Of a DNA stretch of 64,000 nt, positions 7,664 to 16,645 are shown in pieces. Origin of the DNA: Natronosporangium hydrolyticum. Its GTDB lineage: Bacteria; Actinomycetota; Actinomycetes; Mycobacteriales; Micromonosporaceae. The first letter of the stretch is position 1, and the number at the start of each line of letters is the position of its first letter. Under the pieces are notes generated by a model, which worked only from the letters and a program-made list of their open reading frames with translations, ran no database searches and was not told where the DNA came from. Location: positions 2,356,001-2,420,000 of the forward strand of contig NZ_CP070499.1 in the NCBI RefSeq assembly GCF_016925615.1, in the 5' to 3' direction. A program made the position numbers and the translations under genes.

Positions 7664-9163
7664 GTGTCCACGACCAGTCGCAGGCTGGCCGCGTCGCTGG
7701 CCGCAGGGGTGGTCGCGGCGCTGGCCGCGACCGGATGCACGGCCAGCGCCGGCGACGAGGCCGCCACCGGGGACGGCACGTTGCGGGCAGCGTTCCCGGG
7801 TGGCGCCACCGAGACGTTGAACTACTTCCAGGGTCCGACCGCGCTGGACTACGTCCGCGCCAGGCTGGTGCACGCGCCGCTGTGCGAACTCGACCCCGGA
7901 TCGGCCGACGGCGTCGCCTACGGAGCGGTGGAGTCGATCGAGGTCTCCGAGGATCTCGCGGAGTACACGCTGCGGGTGCGCGACGGCGTGAGCTTCACCG
8001 ACGGGGCCGACCTGACCAGCGCAGACGTGCTCTACTCGCTGCGCGCGCCGGGGCTGCTGGACGGTCTGCCCTTCACGCTACTGGTCGCCCGCAACTTCGA
8101 CCTGGACGCCGCCTCGGCCCCGGACGAGTCGACCGTGCTGCTGCCGACCCTCGCGCCGATCGCGGACGGGCGGGAGCTGATCTGTCAAAGCATGCTGGCG
8201 ATCCAGGACGGCACCACTGAGTTCACCCCCCAGACGCCATCGTCGGGGCCGTTCACGATCGAGGCGTTCGAGCCCGGGCAGTCGACCCGGCTGGAGCGCA
8301 ATCCCGACTTCTACGGCGAGGCGCCGCAGCTGGCCGCGATCGAGCTGATCTCCATCCCGGACGGCACCGCCCGGGTGAACGCGCTGCGGCAAGGGCAGGT
8401 GGACTACACCAGCGCCCTCACCCCAGCCCAGGCCCAGAGCCTCGATGGCGAGGACGGGATCGCGGTGACCACCAGCGAGCTGCCGTACGCGTCGTACCTC
8501 CAGTTCACGATGGACCACGAGGCGGCGCCCTTCGACGATCCGGAGGTCCGGACCGCAGTGCGGCTCGCGGTCGACCGGGAACGGATCGTCGAGAACGTCT
8601 ACTTCGGTCACGCGTACGTCGGCAACGACCTTCCGGCGCTCGGATTCCCGAGTTACCACACCGGGTTGGAGCAGCGCGGTCACGACCCCGACCAGGCACG
8701 GCAGCTGCTCTCCGATGCCGGGGCGGAAGGCGCCAGCGTGGAGCTGGTCGCCGGGCCGGAGCTGCCCGGCATGGTCGAGACCGCCACGCTGATCGTCGAG
8801 GACCTGCAGGCGGTCGGCCTGGACGCGACCCTGCGGGAGCTGCCGGCGGGGCAGCTGTTCGCCGACTATCCGGCGTACCTGGCGATGCCGTTCCGGGCCG
8901 GATTCAACCCTCCGGCCATGTTCGAACCCAACTACACCCCCGGAGCCTTCCCGGAGGTGGACGAGTTGGTGCAGTCGGCGCGCAGCGCTCCGACGGCGGA
9001 AGAACGGACAGCCGCGTCGCACCAGGCGCAGGAGTTGTTGTGGGAGGAGGGCGACCAGCTCGGAGTGGTGTTCGTGCCGAACCTCAGCGCCGCCCGTGAC
9101 GGCATCTCCGGGGTTCGGGAGCTGCAGTTCCCCGACCTCGCGCAGGCGAGCATCTCCGGCTGA
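7664..9163 (+). CDS. ABC transporter substrate-binding lipoprotein (family 5, Opp/Nik/Cnt type)
   Basis: 499-aa extracytoplasmic binding protein. The N-terminal signal ends in a lipobox with Cys25 (AATGC), so it is a membrane-anchored lipoprotein. The body follows family SBP_bac_5: ADVLYSLRAPGLLDG, SGPFTIEAFEPGQSTRLERN, DPEVRTAVRLAVDRERIV. This family binds peptides, nickel chelates or metallophores such as staphylopine. The GTG at 7664 is the first possible start, because an in-frame stop lies at 7655. Permease genes follow after 3 bp. The Zur-like box in front favours metal-complex uptake over peptides. Confidence 0.85.
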   Translation: MSTTSRRLAASLAAGVVAALAATGCTASAGDEAATGDGTLRAAFPGGATETLNYFQGPTALDYVRARLVHAPLCELDPGSADGVAYGAVESIEVSEDLAEYTLRVRDGVSFTDGADLTSADVLYSLRAPGLLDGLPFTLLVARNFDLDAASAPDESTVLLPTLAPIADGRELICQSMLAIQDGTTEFTPQTPSSGPFTIEAFEPGQSTRLERNPDFYGEAPQLAAIELISIPDGTARVNALRQGQVDYTSALTPAQAQSLDGEDGIAVTTSELPYASYLQFTMDHEAAPFDDPEVRTAVRLAVDRERIVENVYFGHAYVGNDLPALGFPSYHTGLEQRGHDPDQARQLLSDAGAEGASVELVAGPELPGMVETATLIVEDLQAVGLDATLRELPAGQLFADYPAYLAMPFRAGFNPPAMFEPNYTPGAFPEVDELVQSARSAPTAEERTAASHQAQELLWEEGDQLGVVFVPNLSAARDGISGVRELQFPDLAQASISG

Positions 9164-9166
9164 CCG

Positions 9167-10126
9167 ATGCGGCTCGCAGGTGCGATCGGGGCGAGGGTCG
9201 CCGTCGCGGCGGCGACCCTCGCCATCCTCAGCGCGATCGTATTCTGGGCGACCGAGGTGCTGCCTGGTGACGCGGTCGGGGTCGTCTCCGGGCCGGATGC
9301 CACCGAAGCGGAACGGGAAGCGGTCCGGGTCGCGTTAGGACTGGACCGGCCGGCCGCGCAGCGGTACGGGGACTGGGTGGCCGGAGTGTTCCGCGGTGAC
9401 CTGGGCACCTCCCTGGTCACCGGACGCGATGTCGCCGAGATCGTCACCACCCGGTTCGGTGCTAGCCTGGCCGTGGTGCTCCCGGCCGCGGCGCTGATGC
9501 TCCTGCTGGCCGGCGGGCTCGGGACCGCGGCCGGAATCCGCGCCGGTGGCCGGCTCGACCGGGCCCTGACCGGCACGACGCTGGGGCTGATCGGCACCCC
9601 GGACTTCCTCATCGCCACCGCCCTGCTGGTCGTCTTCACGCTCTGGTGGCCGGTGCTGCCGGCGGTCGCGATCGTGCCGATCGGGCAGTCGCTGTGGCAG
9701 CACCCCGAACTGGTGGCGCTGCCCGCGCTCGCCCTGGCACTCGGCGGGTTCGGCGCCACCATGCGGCTGCTGCGGGCCTCGGTCGCGCAGACCGTCGCGA
9801 CGCCGTTCGCCGAGTTCGCCCGGCTCAACGGGGTACGCGGCCACCGGTACGTGTGGACGGTCGTCTCGAACGCCCTCGGCCCCGCGATCCAGACGTTCAC
9901 GCTGATGACCGCCGGGTTGCTGGGCGGTGCCATCGTCGTGGAGACCCTGTTCAACGTGCCGGGCCTGGGCTACGAGCTGACTCGCTCGGTTGGCAGCCGG
10001 GATGTCCCGCTGGTGCAGGGGCTCAGCCTGGTGCTCGGCGCGGCCACGTTGACGATTCTGCTCACCGGCGACATCGCCGCGCGACTGCTGCACCGTCACG
10101 CCACCGCTCCGGCGAGGCCGGCGTGA
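9167..10126 (+). CDS. ABC transporter permease (DppB/NikB type)
   Basis: 319-aa inner-membrane permease with about six helices. Family features are LPGDAVGVVSGPDA after the first helix, the GDLGTSLVTGRDV loop, and the ATPase-contact EAA-like loop (FAEFARLNGVRGHRYVW), ending with the VETLFNVPGLGYEL block. It should pair with the next permease as a heterodimer. It starts 3 bp after the binding-protein gene and overlaps the next gene by 4 bp (GTGA), so the genes are translationally coupled. Confidence 0.88.
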   Translation: MRLAGAIGARVAVAAATLAILSAIVFWATEVLPGDAVGVVSGPDATEAEREAVRVALGLDRPAAQRYGDWVAGVFRGDLGTSLVTGRDVAEIVTTRFGASLAVVLPAAALMLLLAGGLGTAAGIRAGGRLDRALTGTTLGLIGTPDFLIATALLVVFTLWWPVLPAVAIVPIGQSLWQHPELVALPALALALGGFGATMRLLRASVAQTVATPFAEFARLNGVRGHRYVWTVVSNALGPAIQTFTLMTAGLLGGAIVVETLFNVPGLGYELTRSVGSRDVPLVQGLSLVLGAATLTILLTGDIAARLLHRHATAPARPA

Positions 10127-10983
10127 CCGCCCGGCGGTGGGCACTGACCGCGCCCGTGGCGCTGGTCGTCCTGCTGGCGTTGGCCGGACCCTGGCTCAGC
10201 TCTGGGTCCTGGCTCAGCTCTGGGTCCTGGCTCGGCTCCGGCAGCAGCACCGCCGCGGTCGGAGGTCCGTTCGCACCGCCGAGCGCCGCTCACCTGCTCG
10301 GCACCGACTTCCTCGGCAGAGACGTGCTGAGCCGGGTGCTGGCCGGTGGACGTGTCCTGATTCTGCAGGCGACCGTGGCGACCGTGCTGGGCAGCCTGAC
10401 CGGACTCGTCGTGGGGGTCTGGGCCGCGATGACTCACCGTCGGCTGGCGGCACGGGTGGTCCTGCGGGCCGTCGACGCCATCGCCGCAGTGCCAACGCTG
10501 CTGCTGCTTCTGCTGTTGGCCGCCGGGGCACCCGGCAGCGATGCCGCGGTCGCGTTCGCGATCGCGCTGGTGAGCACACCGTTCTCGGTCCGGGTGATCC
10601 GGGAGCGGACGGCGACCTTGGCCGGCACCGGATACGCCCGGGAAGCAGAGGCGCGCGGCGACCCGCTGCTCGCCCGGGTCCGCCACGACATCGTCCCCGG
10701 CCTGGTGCCGGTCGCCCTCGCCGAGGCCGGCATCCGCTTCATCGCCGCCACCCAACTCGCCGCCACCGCCGGCTTCCTCGGCCTGGGCGCGGGCGCGCCG
10801 GCGGCGAACTGGGGCCGGATGGTCCGCGAGAACAGCACCGGGATCGCCGACAATCCCTGGCCGGTGCTGCTCCCGGCCGCGCTGATCGTCGTCCTCGCCG
10901 TCGGCATCACGATCCTGCTCGACCGGGCCACCGGCGGCCGGTTCGGCGGGCCGGAACGGGCCGGCGTCGGGCGGCTGGCATGA
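10123..10983 (+). CDS. ABC transporter permease (DppC/NikC type)
   Basis: 286-aa permease. The GTG at 10123 overlaps the previous stop as GTGA. The signature HLLGTDFLGRDVLSRVL is present, as are the EAA-like loop (YAREAEARGDPLLARV) and the ATAGFLGLGAG block. An unusual insertion after the first helix, WLSSGSWLSSGSWLGSGS, is encoded by an 18-bp tandem repeat and probably lies in the first external loop. It also ends in a 4-bp overlap (ATGA) with the ATPase gene. Confidence 0.87.
   Translation: MTARRWALTAPVALVVLLALAGPWLSSGSWLSSGSWLGSGSSTAAVGGPFAPPSAAHLLGTDFLGRDVLSRVLAGGRVLILQATVATVLGSLTGLVVGVWAAMTHRRLAARVVLRAVDAIAAVPTLLLLLLLAAGAPGSDAAVAFAIALVSTPFSVRVIRERTATLAGTGYAREAEARGDPLLARVRHDIVPGLVPVALAEAGIRFIAATQLAATAGFLGLGAGAPAANWGRMVRENSTGIADNPWPVLLPAALIVVLAVGITILLDRATGGRFGGPERAGVGRLA
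10191..10244 (+). repeat. 18-bp tandem repeat inside the second permease gene
   Basis: Two perfect copies of CTGGCTCAGCTCTGGGTC (10191-10208, 10209-10226) and a diverged third (10227-10244). The length is a multiple of three, so copy-number change would keep the frame and only lengthen a Ser/Trp/Gly loop. Confidence 0.85.
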
Positions 10984-12401
10984 GCGGGGTCGCCGCGCTG
11001 CACGGGCTCACCGTGGCCGCCCCGGACGGCACGGTGATTCTGGACCGGGTCGACCTGGAGCTGCCGGCGGCGACCGTGACCGCGCTAATCGGCGAGTCCG
11101 GGGCCGGCAAGACCACGCTGGCGCATGCGCTGCTCGGCCACCTCGGCCCTGGGCTGCGCCGAATCTCCGGAACGGCCCGGGTGGCGGGCCACGACCCGTT
11201 CACCCGCACCGGGCAGCGGGCGCTGCGGGGGCAGGTCACCGCCTATCTGCCGCAGGACCCGGCCAGCGCGCTCAACCCGCGCCGGACGATCCTCGGCCAC
11301 CTGCGCACCGCCGCCCGGATCAGCCACCCGGGCGAGCGCCGCGCCGCCCGGTCCGACCGGATCCGCGCGGCGGCCGAAGCCGCCGCGTTCGACGCGGAGC
11401 TGTTGCACCGGCATGCCTCCCGGCTCTCGGGCGGGCAGGCGCAGCGCGCCTTGCTGGCGTGGACCTTCGTGACCCGGCCCGAGCTGCTGATCCTCGACGA
11501 ACCCACCAGCGGCCTGGACCCGGTCACGGCGCTGCGGGTGGGCACCGCCTTCGCCAGTCTGCCGTGGCGGCCGGCGGTGCTGCTGATCAGCCACGACCGC
11601 GACCTGGTGGCGCACACCGCCGGCTGCGCGTGGCAGCTGACCGCAGGCCAGCTGCGTAGCGTCGCCGCCGCCCCGCCCCACAAGCCAGCAGCTGCTGCCA
11701 CGGCGGTCGCCGGTCCGACATCGGTGCCACCGGTGGGCCCGGCCGTGCTCGCCGCCGACCGGCTGACCATCCACCGTGGCGCGTCCCGACTGCTCAGCGA
11801 GGCTTCCCTGACCCTCCACGCCGGTGAACTGGTCGCGGTCCAGGGGCCTTCCGGCAGCGGCAAGACATCACTCGCCCGTACCCTGTGCGGCCTCGCCCCG
11901 CCGACCGCTGGACGGCTGTCGGTCCAGGGCCGGCCGGTCGCCTGGGAGGCGGCGACCCGGGCCCGTGCCGGCGGGCCGTTTGTGGCCTATGTGGGCCAGG
12001 ACGCCCGCGCCGCCCTCCACCCACAGGAGCGGATCCGGCGTACCCTCACTCGGGCGCTCGCCGCCGGTGCCCGCCGCGGCCCCGCCGTCGACCCGGACCT
12101 GACCGGGTTGTTGAAGCGGTTCGGGCTGCCCGACGACGTACTCGACCGCACCCCCGACCGGCTCAGCGGCGGGCAGCGCCACCGGGTCGCCCTTGCCCGC
12201 GCCATCGCCGCCGCCCCCACGGTGCTGGTCTGCGACGAGACCACGGCCTCGCTCGACCGCGTCACCCGGGAACTGGTGCTGGACGCGCTCGACGAACTTC
12301 GCCGGCACACCGGCCTGCCGGTGCTGGCCGTCACCCACCAGGACGCGGTCGCCGCCCGCGCCGACCGCGTCCTCACCCTGACCGGAGGAGACCTGCGATG
12401 A
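10980..12401 (+). CDS. Fused double ATP-binding protein of the Opp/Nik/Cnt-type importer (DppD-DppF fusion)
   Basis: 473-aa protein with two complete nucleotide-binding domains. Domain 1: Walker A GESGAGKT (38-45), signature LSGGQAQ (149-155), Walker B ILDEPTSGLD (171-180). Domain 2: Walker A GPSGSGKT (289-296), signature LSGGQRH near 397, Walker B VLVCDETTASLD. A Pro/Ala-rich linker (about 228-255) joins them. Opp-type importers usually have two separate ATPase genes; here one gene supplies both. Coupled to its neighbours by 4-bp overlaps on both sides. Confidence 0.9.
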   Translation: MSGVAALHGLTVAAPDGTVILDRVDLELPAATVTALIGESGAGKTTLAHALLGHLGPGLRRISGTARVAGHDPFTRTGQRALRGQVTAYLPQDPASALNPRRTILGHLRTAARISHPGERRAARSDRIRAAAEAAAFDAELLHRHASRLSGGQAQRALLAWTFVTRPELLILDEPTSGLDPVTALRVGTAFASLPWRPAVLLISHDRDLVAHTAGCAWQLTAGQLRSVAAAPPHKPAAAATAVAGPTSVPPVGPAVLAADRLTIHRGASRLLSEASLTLHAGELVAVQGPSGSGKTSLARTLCGLAPPTAGRLSVQGRPVAWEAATRARAGGPFVAYVGQDARAALHPQERIRRTLTRALAAGARRGPAVDPDLTGLLKRFGLPDDVLDRTPDRLSGGQRHRVALARAIAAAPTVLVCDETTASLDRVTRELVLDALDELRRHTGLPVLAVTHQDAVAARADRVLTLTGGDLR

Positions 12402-14113
12402 CCCGGCGCGACCTACTTCGCCCCGTCCGCGCGGCGCTGATCACGGCGATCCTGCTGCAAGCGCTCGCCGGGGTGCTAGCGTTGCTGCCGCTGCTGGCGC
12501 TCATCGCCTTCACCGGCGCCTGGGTCGCCGGAGATCCGTTGCCGGGAGCGCAGGTCGTGGCCGCCGCGGTGGCGGGCACGCTCGGCGCCGTCCTGGCCGC
12601 CGCCGGCGCCACCTGGATCACCCATCGGGCCGACGCCGATCTCACCTGGAGACTGCAGCGGCAACTCGCCGAGACCATCCGCCGCGCTCCACTGCCGACC
12701 GTCACCGGGCTCGGTGCCGGCCGGATCAAGAAGGTCGTCCACGACGACACCGCGGCCATGCACTACCTGGTCGCGCATACGCTGCTGGACGCGACCGCCC
12801 TGGTGGTGACTCCGCTGGCCGGCCTGATCGCGCTCACCGCGATCGACTGGCGACTCGCCCTGTGCAGCGTGGTTCCGCTGGGGTTGGGGACGTGGTGGTA
12901 TGCACGGGCGATGCGCGGGTCGGCCGGCAACTTCGCCGACTACGCCCGGCAACAGCAGCGCATCAACGCCGCGATCGTCGACTACGTCCGCGGTCTGCCG
13001 GTCGCCAAAGTCTACGGTGGACCCGGCGGCCCCGGCGCCCGGTACGCGGCTGCCGTGAACGGATTCCACGACTTCTTCCGGGCCTGGTCCCGGAGCACCT
13101 CGGCGGTCACCACCGCTTCCTGGCTGGTGGTCGCCCCCGGCCTCACCGCCGCCACGCTGGCGCTGGTGGGCGGGATCGGGCTGGCGATGGGCTGGGTCAG
13201 CCCTGGCGCCTTTGTCGCCGGCGTCATCCTCGGGCCGGCGATCAGCGCGCCGGTGGCGGTCGCCGGTCCGCGCCTACAAGCGATTCGCACCGGGTTGGCC
13301 GCGCTGGACTCTATTGTGGAGTTCCTCGGCCAGCCTCGCCTGCAGTGGGGCAGCGCCGCCGCTCCGGCGCCGGGGGCCAGGCTGCGGCTGGAGCGAGTGA
13401 GCTTCCGCTACGGCGCCGACCGGCCGGCGCTGACCGAGGTCACGATCACCCTGCCAGACCGTGGCCTGGTGGCCCTGGTGGGAGCCTCGGGCAGCGGCAA
13501 GAGCACCGTCGCGACGTTGCTTGCCCGCTTCGCCGATCCGGCTGAAGGTCGGATCCTGCTCGGCGACACCGAGCTGCGGGACCTGCCGGAGGCGAGCCTC
13601 TACGAGCGGATCGGGTTCGTGTTCCAAGACACCGGGCTCCGCCAGGCGAGCGTCCGCGACAACCTGACCGGTGGCCGGGCCCTCGCCGAGCAGCACCTCG
13701 TCGAGGCTGCGCGAGCGGCAGCGATCCACGACGACATCGCCGCGCTGCCGCACGGCTATGACACGGTGCTCGGGCAGGAGACCGAACTCTCCGGCGGCCA
13801 GCGGCAACGGATCTGCCTCGCCCGAGCCCTGCTGCGCCGGCCGGAGCTGCTCGTGCTCGACGAGACTCTCTCCGCCGTCGACCCCACCACCCGGGCCGGG
13901 CTGTTCACCGCGCTACGGGCCCAGGCCGAGCAGCGCACGGTGCTGCTCATCGCCCACCAGCTCCGGCTCACCGCCGACGCCGACCGCATCCTCGTGCTCG
14001 ACCACGGCCGGCTGGTCGGCGACGGCAGCCATCGGGAACTGCTCACCGACTGCCCGCCATATCGCGCGCTGTGGGAAGCCGAGCCCACCCCGACCGCCGT
14101 ACCGGGAGAGTGA
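12398..14113 (+). CDS. ABC half-transporter, permease-ATPase fusion (IrtA/YbtP-like)
   Basis: 571-aa protein: about six membrane helices (1-310), then a nucleotide-binding domain with Walker A GASGSGKST near 362, signature LSGGQRQR, and Walker B LLVLDETLSAVD. The fold is that of an exporter, but close relatives of this pair (IrtAB, YbtPQ and the coelibactin-type transporters) import metal chelates. Unlike IrtA there is no N-terminal siderophore-interacting (FAD) domain. The ATG at 12398 follows GGAGGAGACC and overlaps the preceding stop. The next gene is a second half-transporter 9 bp away, so a heterodimer is expected. Confidence 0.82.
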   Translation: MTRRDLLRPVRAALITAILLQALAGVLALLPLLALIAFTGAWVAGDPLPGAQVVAAAVAGTLGAVLAAAGATWITHRADADLTWRLQRQLAETIRRAPLPTVTGLGAGRIKKVVHDDTAAMHYLVAHTLLDATALVVTPLAGLIALTAIDWRLALCSVVPLGLGTWWYARAMRGSAGNFADYARQQQRINAAIVDYVRGLPVAKVYGGPGGPGARYAAAVNGFHDFFRAWSRSTSAVTTASWLVVAPGLTAATLALVGGIGLAMGWVSPGAFVAGVILGPAISAPVAVAGPRLQAIRTGLAALDSIVEFLGQPRLQWGSAAAPAPGARLRLERVSFRYGADRPALTEVTITLPDRGLVALVGASGSGKSTVATLLARFADPAEGRILLGDTELRDLPEASLYERIGFVFQDTGLRQASVRDNLTGGRALAEQHLVEAARAAAIHDDIAALPHGYDTVLGQETELSGGQRQRICLARALLRRPELLVLDETLSAVDPTTRAGLFTALRAQAEQRTVLLIAHQLRLTADADRILVLDHGRLVGDGSHRELLTDCPPYRALWEAEPTPTAVPGE

Positions 14114-14122
14114 GAGGCCCTG

Positions 14123-15850
14123 ATGCTCCGCACGCTATATCGCATCCTTCCCCCCGCAGCCGCCGGGCAGCTGGCCGCCCTCACCGCCTGGTTGGCGGCG
14201 GCCGCCGTCCTGCACGGCATCGCCCTCGGCCTGGTCGGCATCGTGGTCACGGCCAGTCTGGACTCCGGCAGCTCGGCCACCCCGTGGCTGGTGGCGCTCG
14301 GGACCGTGGCGCTCGGTTTCGTGATCGTGCAGTGGGTTGCGCAGATGACCGCCTTCCGGGTCGGCAGCGGCACCGCCCGCGCGCTCCACCTCCGCCTCGG
14401 CGACCATCTTGCCCAGCTCCCACTGAGCTGGTTCAACCCCACTCGCCAGGCGGGAATCATCGACACCGCCACCACCGGGGTACCGCAGCTCATGTCGTTT
14501 CCGGCGATCCTGCTCCGGCCGGCGCTCACCGCGCTCGTCACGCCGGCGGCGGCCGCGCTGACGCTCGCGCTGCTGGACTGGCGGTTCACCCTGGCGGTGC
14601 TGGCCGCCACCGCCCTCGCCTGGTATGTCAGCCGCTACGCCAGCCGCCTCGCCGGCGTCATCGATGCCCGCCGGCACCGCACCAGCGGCGAGGCGACCAA
14701 CCGGGTCCTGGAGTACGCCAGCCGGCAACCGCTCATCCGTACCGACCAGCGCCCCGACGACGCCAGTGCCCTCCACAGTGCCCTGGAAGGCGTCCGGCGC
14801 GCGTCGTTGCGTTCGGCCGGCACCGTGATCCCCGGACTGCTGCTCTTCGGCCTCACCCTCAACATCCTCTTCGCCGGCCTGATCGCGTTCGGCATCGCCC
14901 GGGTGACCGGCGAGAGCCTGACCGTTCCGGGGTTCGTCGGCGTGATCGTCGTCGTCGCCCGGCTCACCGCGATCGCCGCCGCGGGCGCCGAGTTGGCGGC
15001 CGGTCTGCGGCTCCAGCACGGCATCCTCACCCGCCTCGCCGGCATCCTCGACACCCCGCCGCTGCCCCGGATCTCCGAGGTGCCTGCCGGGCCGTCGGTC
15101 GAGTCGCCCGGCGGCGGTGCGGTGCTGGTCCATGCCGACCGGGTCTCGTTCGGATACGACCACACCCCGGTGCTGGCGGAGGTCTCGTTCACACTGCCCC
15201 GCCGAGGTCTGACCGCGCTGGTCGGTCCGTCCGGTTCCGGCAAGACCACGCTGGTGCGACTGCTCGCCCGGTTCTGGGACCCCACCAGCGGGCGCATCCT
15301 GCTCGACGGCGTCGACCTGCGTACCCTCGATCCCGACCAGCTCGCTGGCGGGATCGCCACCGTCCTGCAGGACGACTACCTGCTGGACAGCACCATCGGT
15401 GAGAACATCCGGCTCGGTCGGCCGGAGGCCAGCGAGGCCGAGCTCGCTGCCGCGGCGGGTGCGGCCGGGCTCGACACCACGATCGCCGGGCTGCCCGACG
15501 GGCTCGACAGCCCGACCGGGCCGGGCGGCGCGCAGCTCTCAGGTGGCCAGCGGCAGCGGGTCTGCATCGCCAGAGCGCTGCTCAAGGCCGCTCCGCTGAC
15601 GCTGCTGGACGAGGCCACCTCCGCCCTCGATCCCGAGAACACCCGGCTGATCAGTGCGGCCGCCCGTCGGCTCGCCACCACCGGCAGCGTCCTGGTGATC
15701 GCCCACAACCTGGACACCATCACCCACGCCGATCAGATCCTCGTCCTCGACCAGGGCCGGATCGTCCAGCGCGGCACCCACGCCGCGCTCACCGCGCAGC
15801 CCGGCCGGTATCAGGATCTGGTCCGCGACCACGCCGGATCGTCCCCATGA
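14123..15850 (+). CDS. ABC half-transporter, permease-ATPase fusion (IrtB/YbtQ-like)
   Basis: 575-aa partner of the preceding half-transporter. The transmembrane domain occupies residues 1-300. The nucleotide-binding domain has Walker A GPSGSGKTT near 367, signature LSGGQRQR and Walker B LTLLDEATSALD. Direction of transport cannot be proved from sequence; import of a metal chelate is inferred from operon position behind a family-5 importer and a Zur-like box. It is the last gene of the run, followed 16 bp later by the convergent DUF998 gene. Confidence 0.82.
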   Translation: MLRTLYRILPPAAAGQLAALTAWLAAAAVLHGIALGLVGIVVTASLDSGSSATPWLVALGTVALGFVIVQWVAQMTAFRVGSGTARALHLRLGDHLAQLPLSWFNPTRQAGIIDTATTGVPQLMSFPAILLRPALTALVTPAAAALTLALLDWRFTLAVLAATALAWYVSRYASRLAGVIDARRHRTSGEATNRVLEYASRQPLIRTDQRPDDASALHSALEGVRRASLRSAGTVIPGLLLFGLTLNILFAGLIAFGIARVTGESLTVPGFVGVIVVVARLTAIAAAGAELAAGLRLQHGILTRLAGILDTPPLPRISEVPAGPSVESPGGGAVLVHADRVSFGYDHTPVLAEVSFTLPRRGLTALVGPSGSGKTTLVRLLARFWDPTSGRILLDGVDLRTLDPDQLAGGIATVLQDDYLLDSTIGENIRLGRPEASEAELAAAAGAAGLDTTIAGLPDGLDSPTGPGGAQLSGGQRQRVCIARALLKAAPLTLLDEATSALDPENTRLISAAARRLATTGSVLVIAHNLDTITHADQILVLDQGRIVQRGTHAALTAQPGRYQDLVRDHAGSSP

Positions 15851-15866
15851 TCACAGTGGTAACGCA

Positions 15867-16544
15867 TCATGACCGCCCCTTCGGAAAATACTCGTTGCCG
15901 GCGGCCCCGGCAGCGGCCAAGGTGCGCACTGGTGCCGGGGGAGCGGGGTTCCGGGGTGCGGATCGGCCGGCGGTCCACAGCATCCAGCCGGCCAGGCTGA
16001 CCAGCAGGGTGCGCTCCAGGGCGGCGGTCAACGGGTCACGGCCGATCACCAGCATGCCGGCCAGCAGCGCCACTGCCTGCGGGAGAGCGACCAGTAGACC
16101 GATCGCGGCGGCGCGGCGCAGGGCCGGCTGGTCGCCGAGGAAGACCAGCGCGAGCATGGTGGCGAGCGTCGCGACGACCGCCAGGATGCTGGCGCCGGCG
16201 TGAACCAGGTCGACGGCGGTGGTTTGCTCGTACGGTGGCAGCGGACATCCAGCCGTGCACGGCACCAGGCCGGAGGTAACGGTCATCGGCACCGCAACCA
16301 GCAACGGCCCCCACACGAGCCAGGGCAGCCTGGCTAACGCGGCGGCGAGCAGGCCGACCCCGGCAGCGACCAGCAGCAGCCCGACCAGGTAGAGATCGGC
16401 GGTGGCGGCGCCGGGGATGCCGGCCTCGCTGACGTACTGCCCAAGTGGGTCGGGGAGCCTAGCGACCGCAGCGGTCGCCGTGGTCGCTCCGGCGAGAATG
16501 ACCAGCGCCGCCGCAGTGCGCGTCACTCCGGCAGCGGTCACCAA
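15867..16544 (-). CDS. DUF998 family membrane protein
   Basis: 225-aa integral membrane protein with about six hydrophobic segments. The loop with paired cysteines (VPCTAGCPLPPYEQTTAVDLVHAG split over helices 3-4) and the DLVHAGAS block are typical of DUF998. Function is unknown. It converges on the importer locus and is transcribed alone. Confidence 0.7.
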   Translation of the reverse strand: MVTAAGVTRTAAALVILAGATTATAAVARLPDPLGQYVSEAGIPGAATADLYLVGLLLVAAGVGLLAAALARLPWLVWGPLLVAVPMTVTSGLVPCTAGCPLPPYEQTTAVDLVHAGASILAVVATLATMLALVFLGDQPALRRAAAIGLLVALPQAVALLAGMLVIGRDPLTAALERTLLVSLAGWMLWTAGRSAPRNPAPPAPVRTLAAAGAAGNEYFPKGRS

Positions 16545-16645
16545 CCCACCGTATCCGGGCGGGCTGTGCCGACCCTCCGGCGCCGTAGCCGGCGAAGGTC
16601 ACGTTTTCGGGTTCGGCACCGTCGTGATCTGGAAGGAGGTACGAC

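Noticed and set aside
10191-10244. CRISPR-like repeats
   Set aside because: Head-to-tail 18-bp units without spacers inside a coding gene; no cas genes in the window.
12398-15850. Drug-export pair
   Set aside because: The fold allows it, but operon linkage to a family-5 importer and a Zur-like box fits uptake of a metal chelate better. Not proven.
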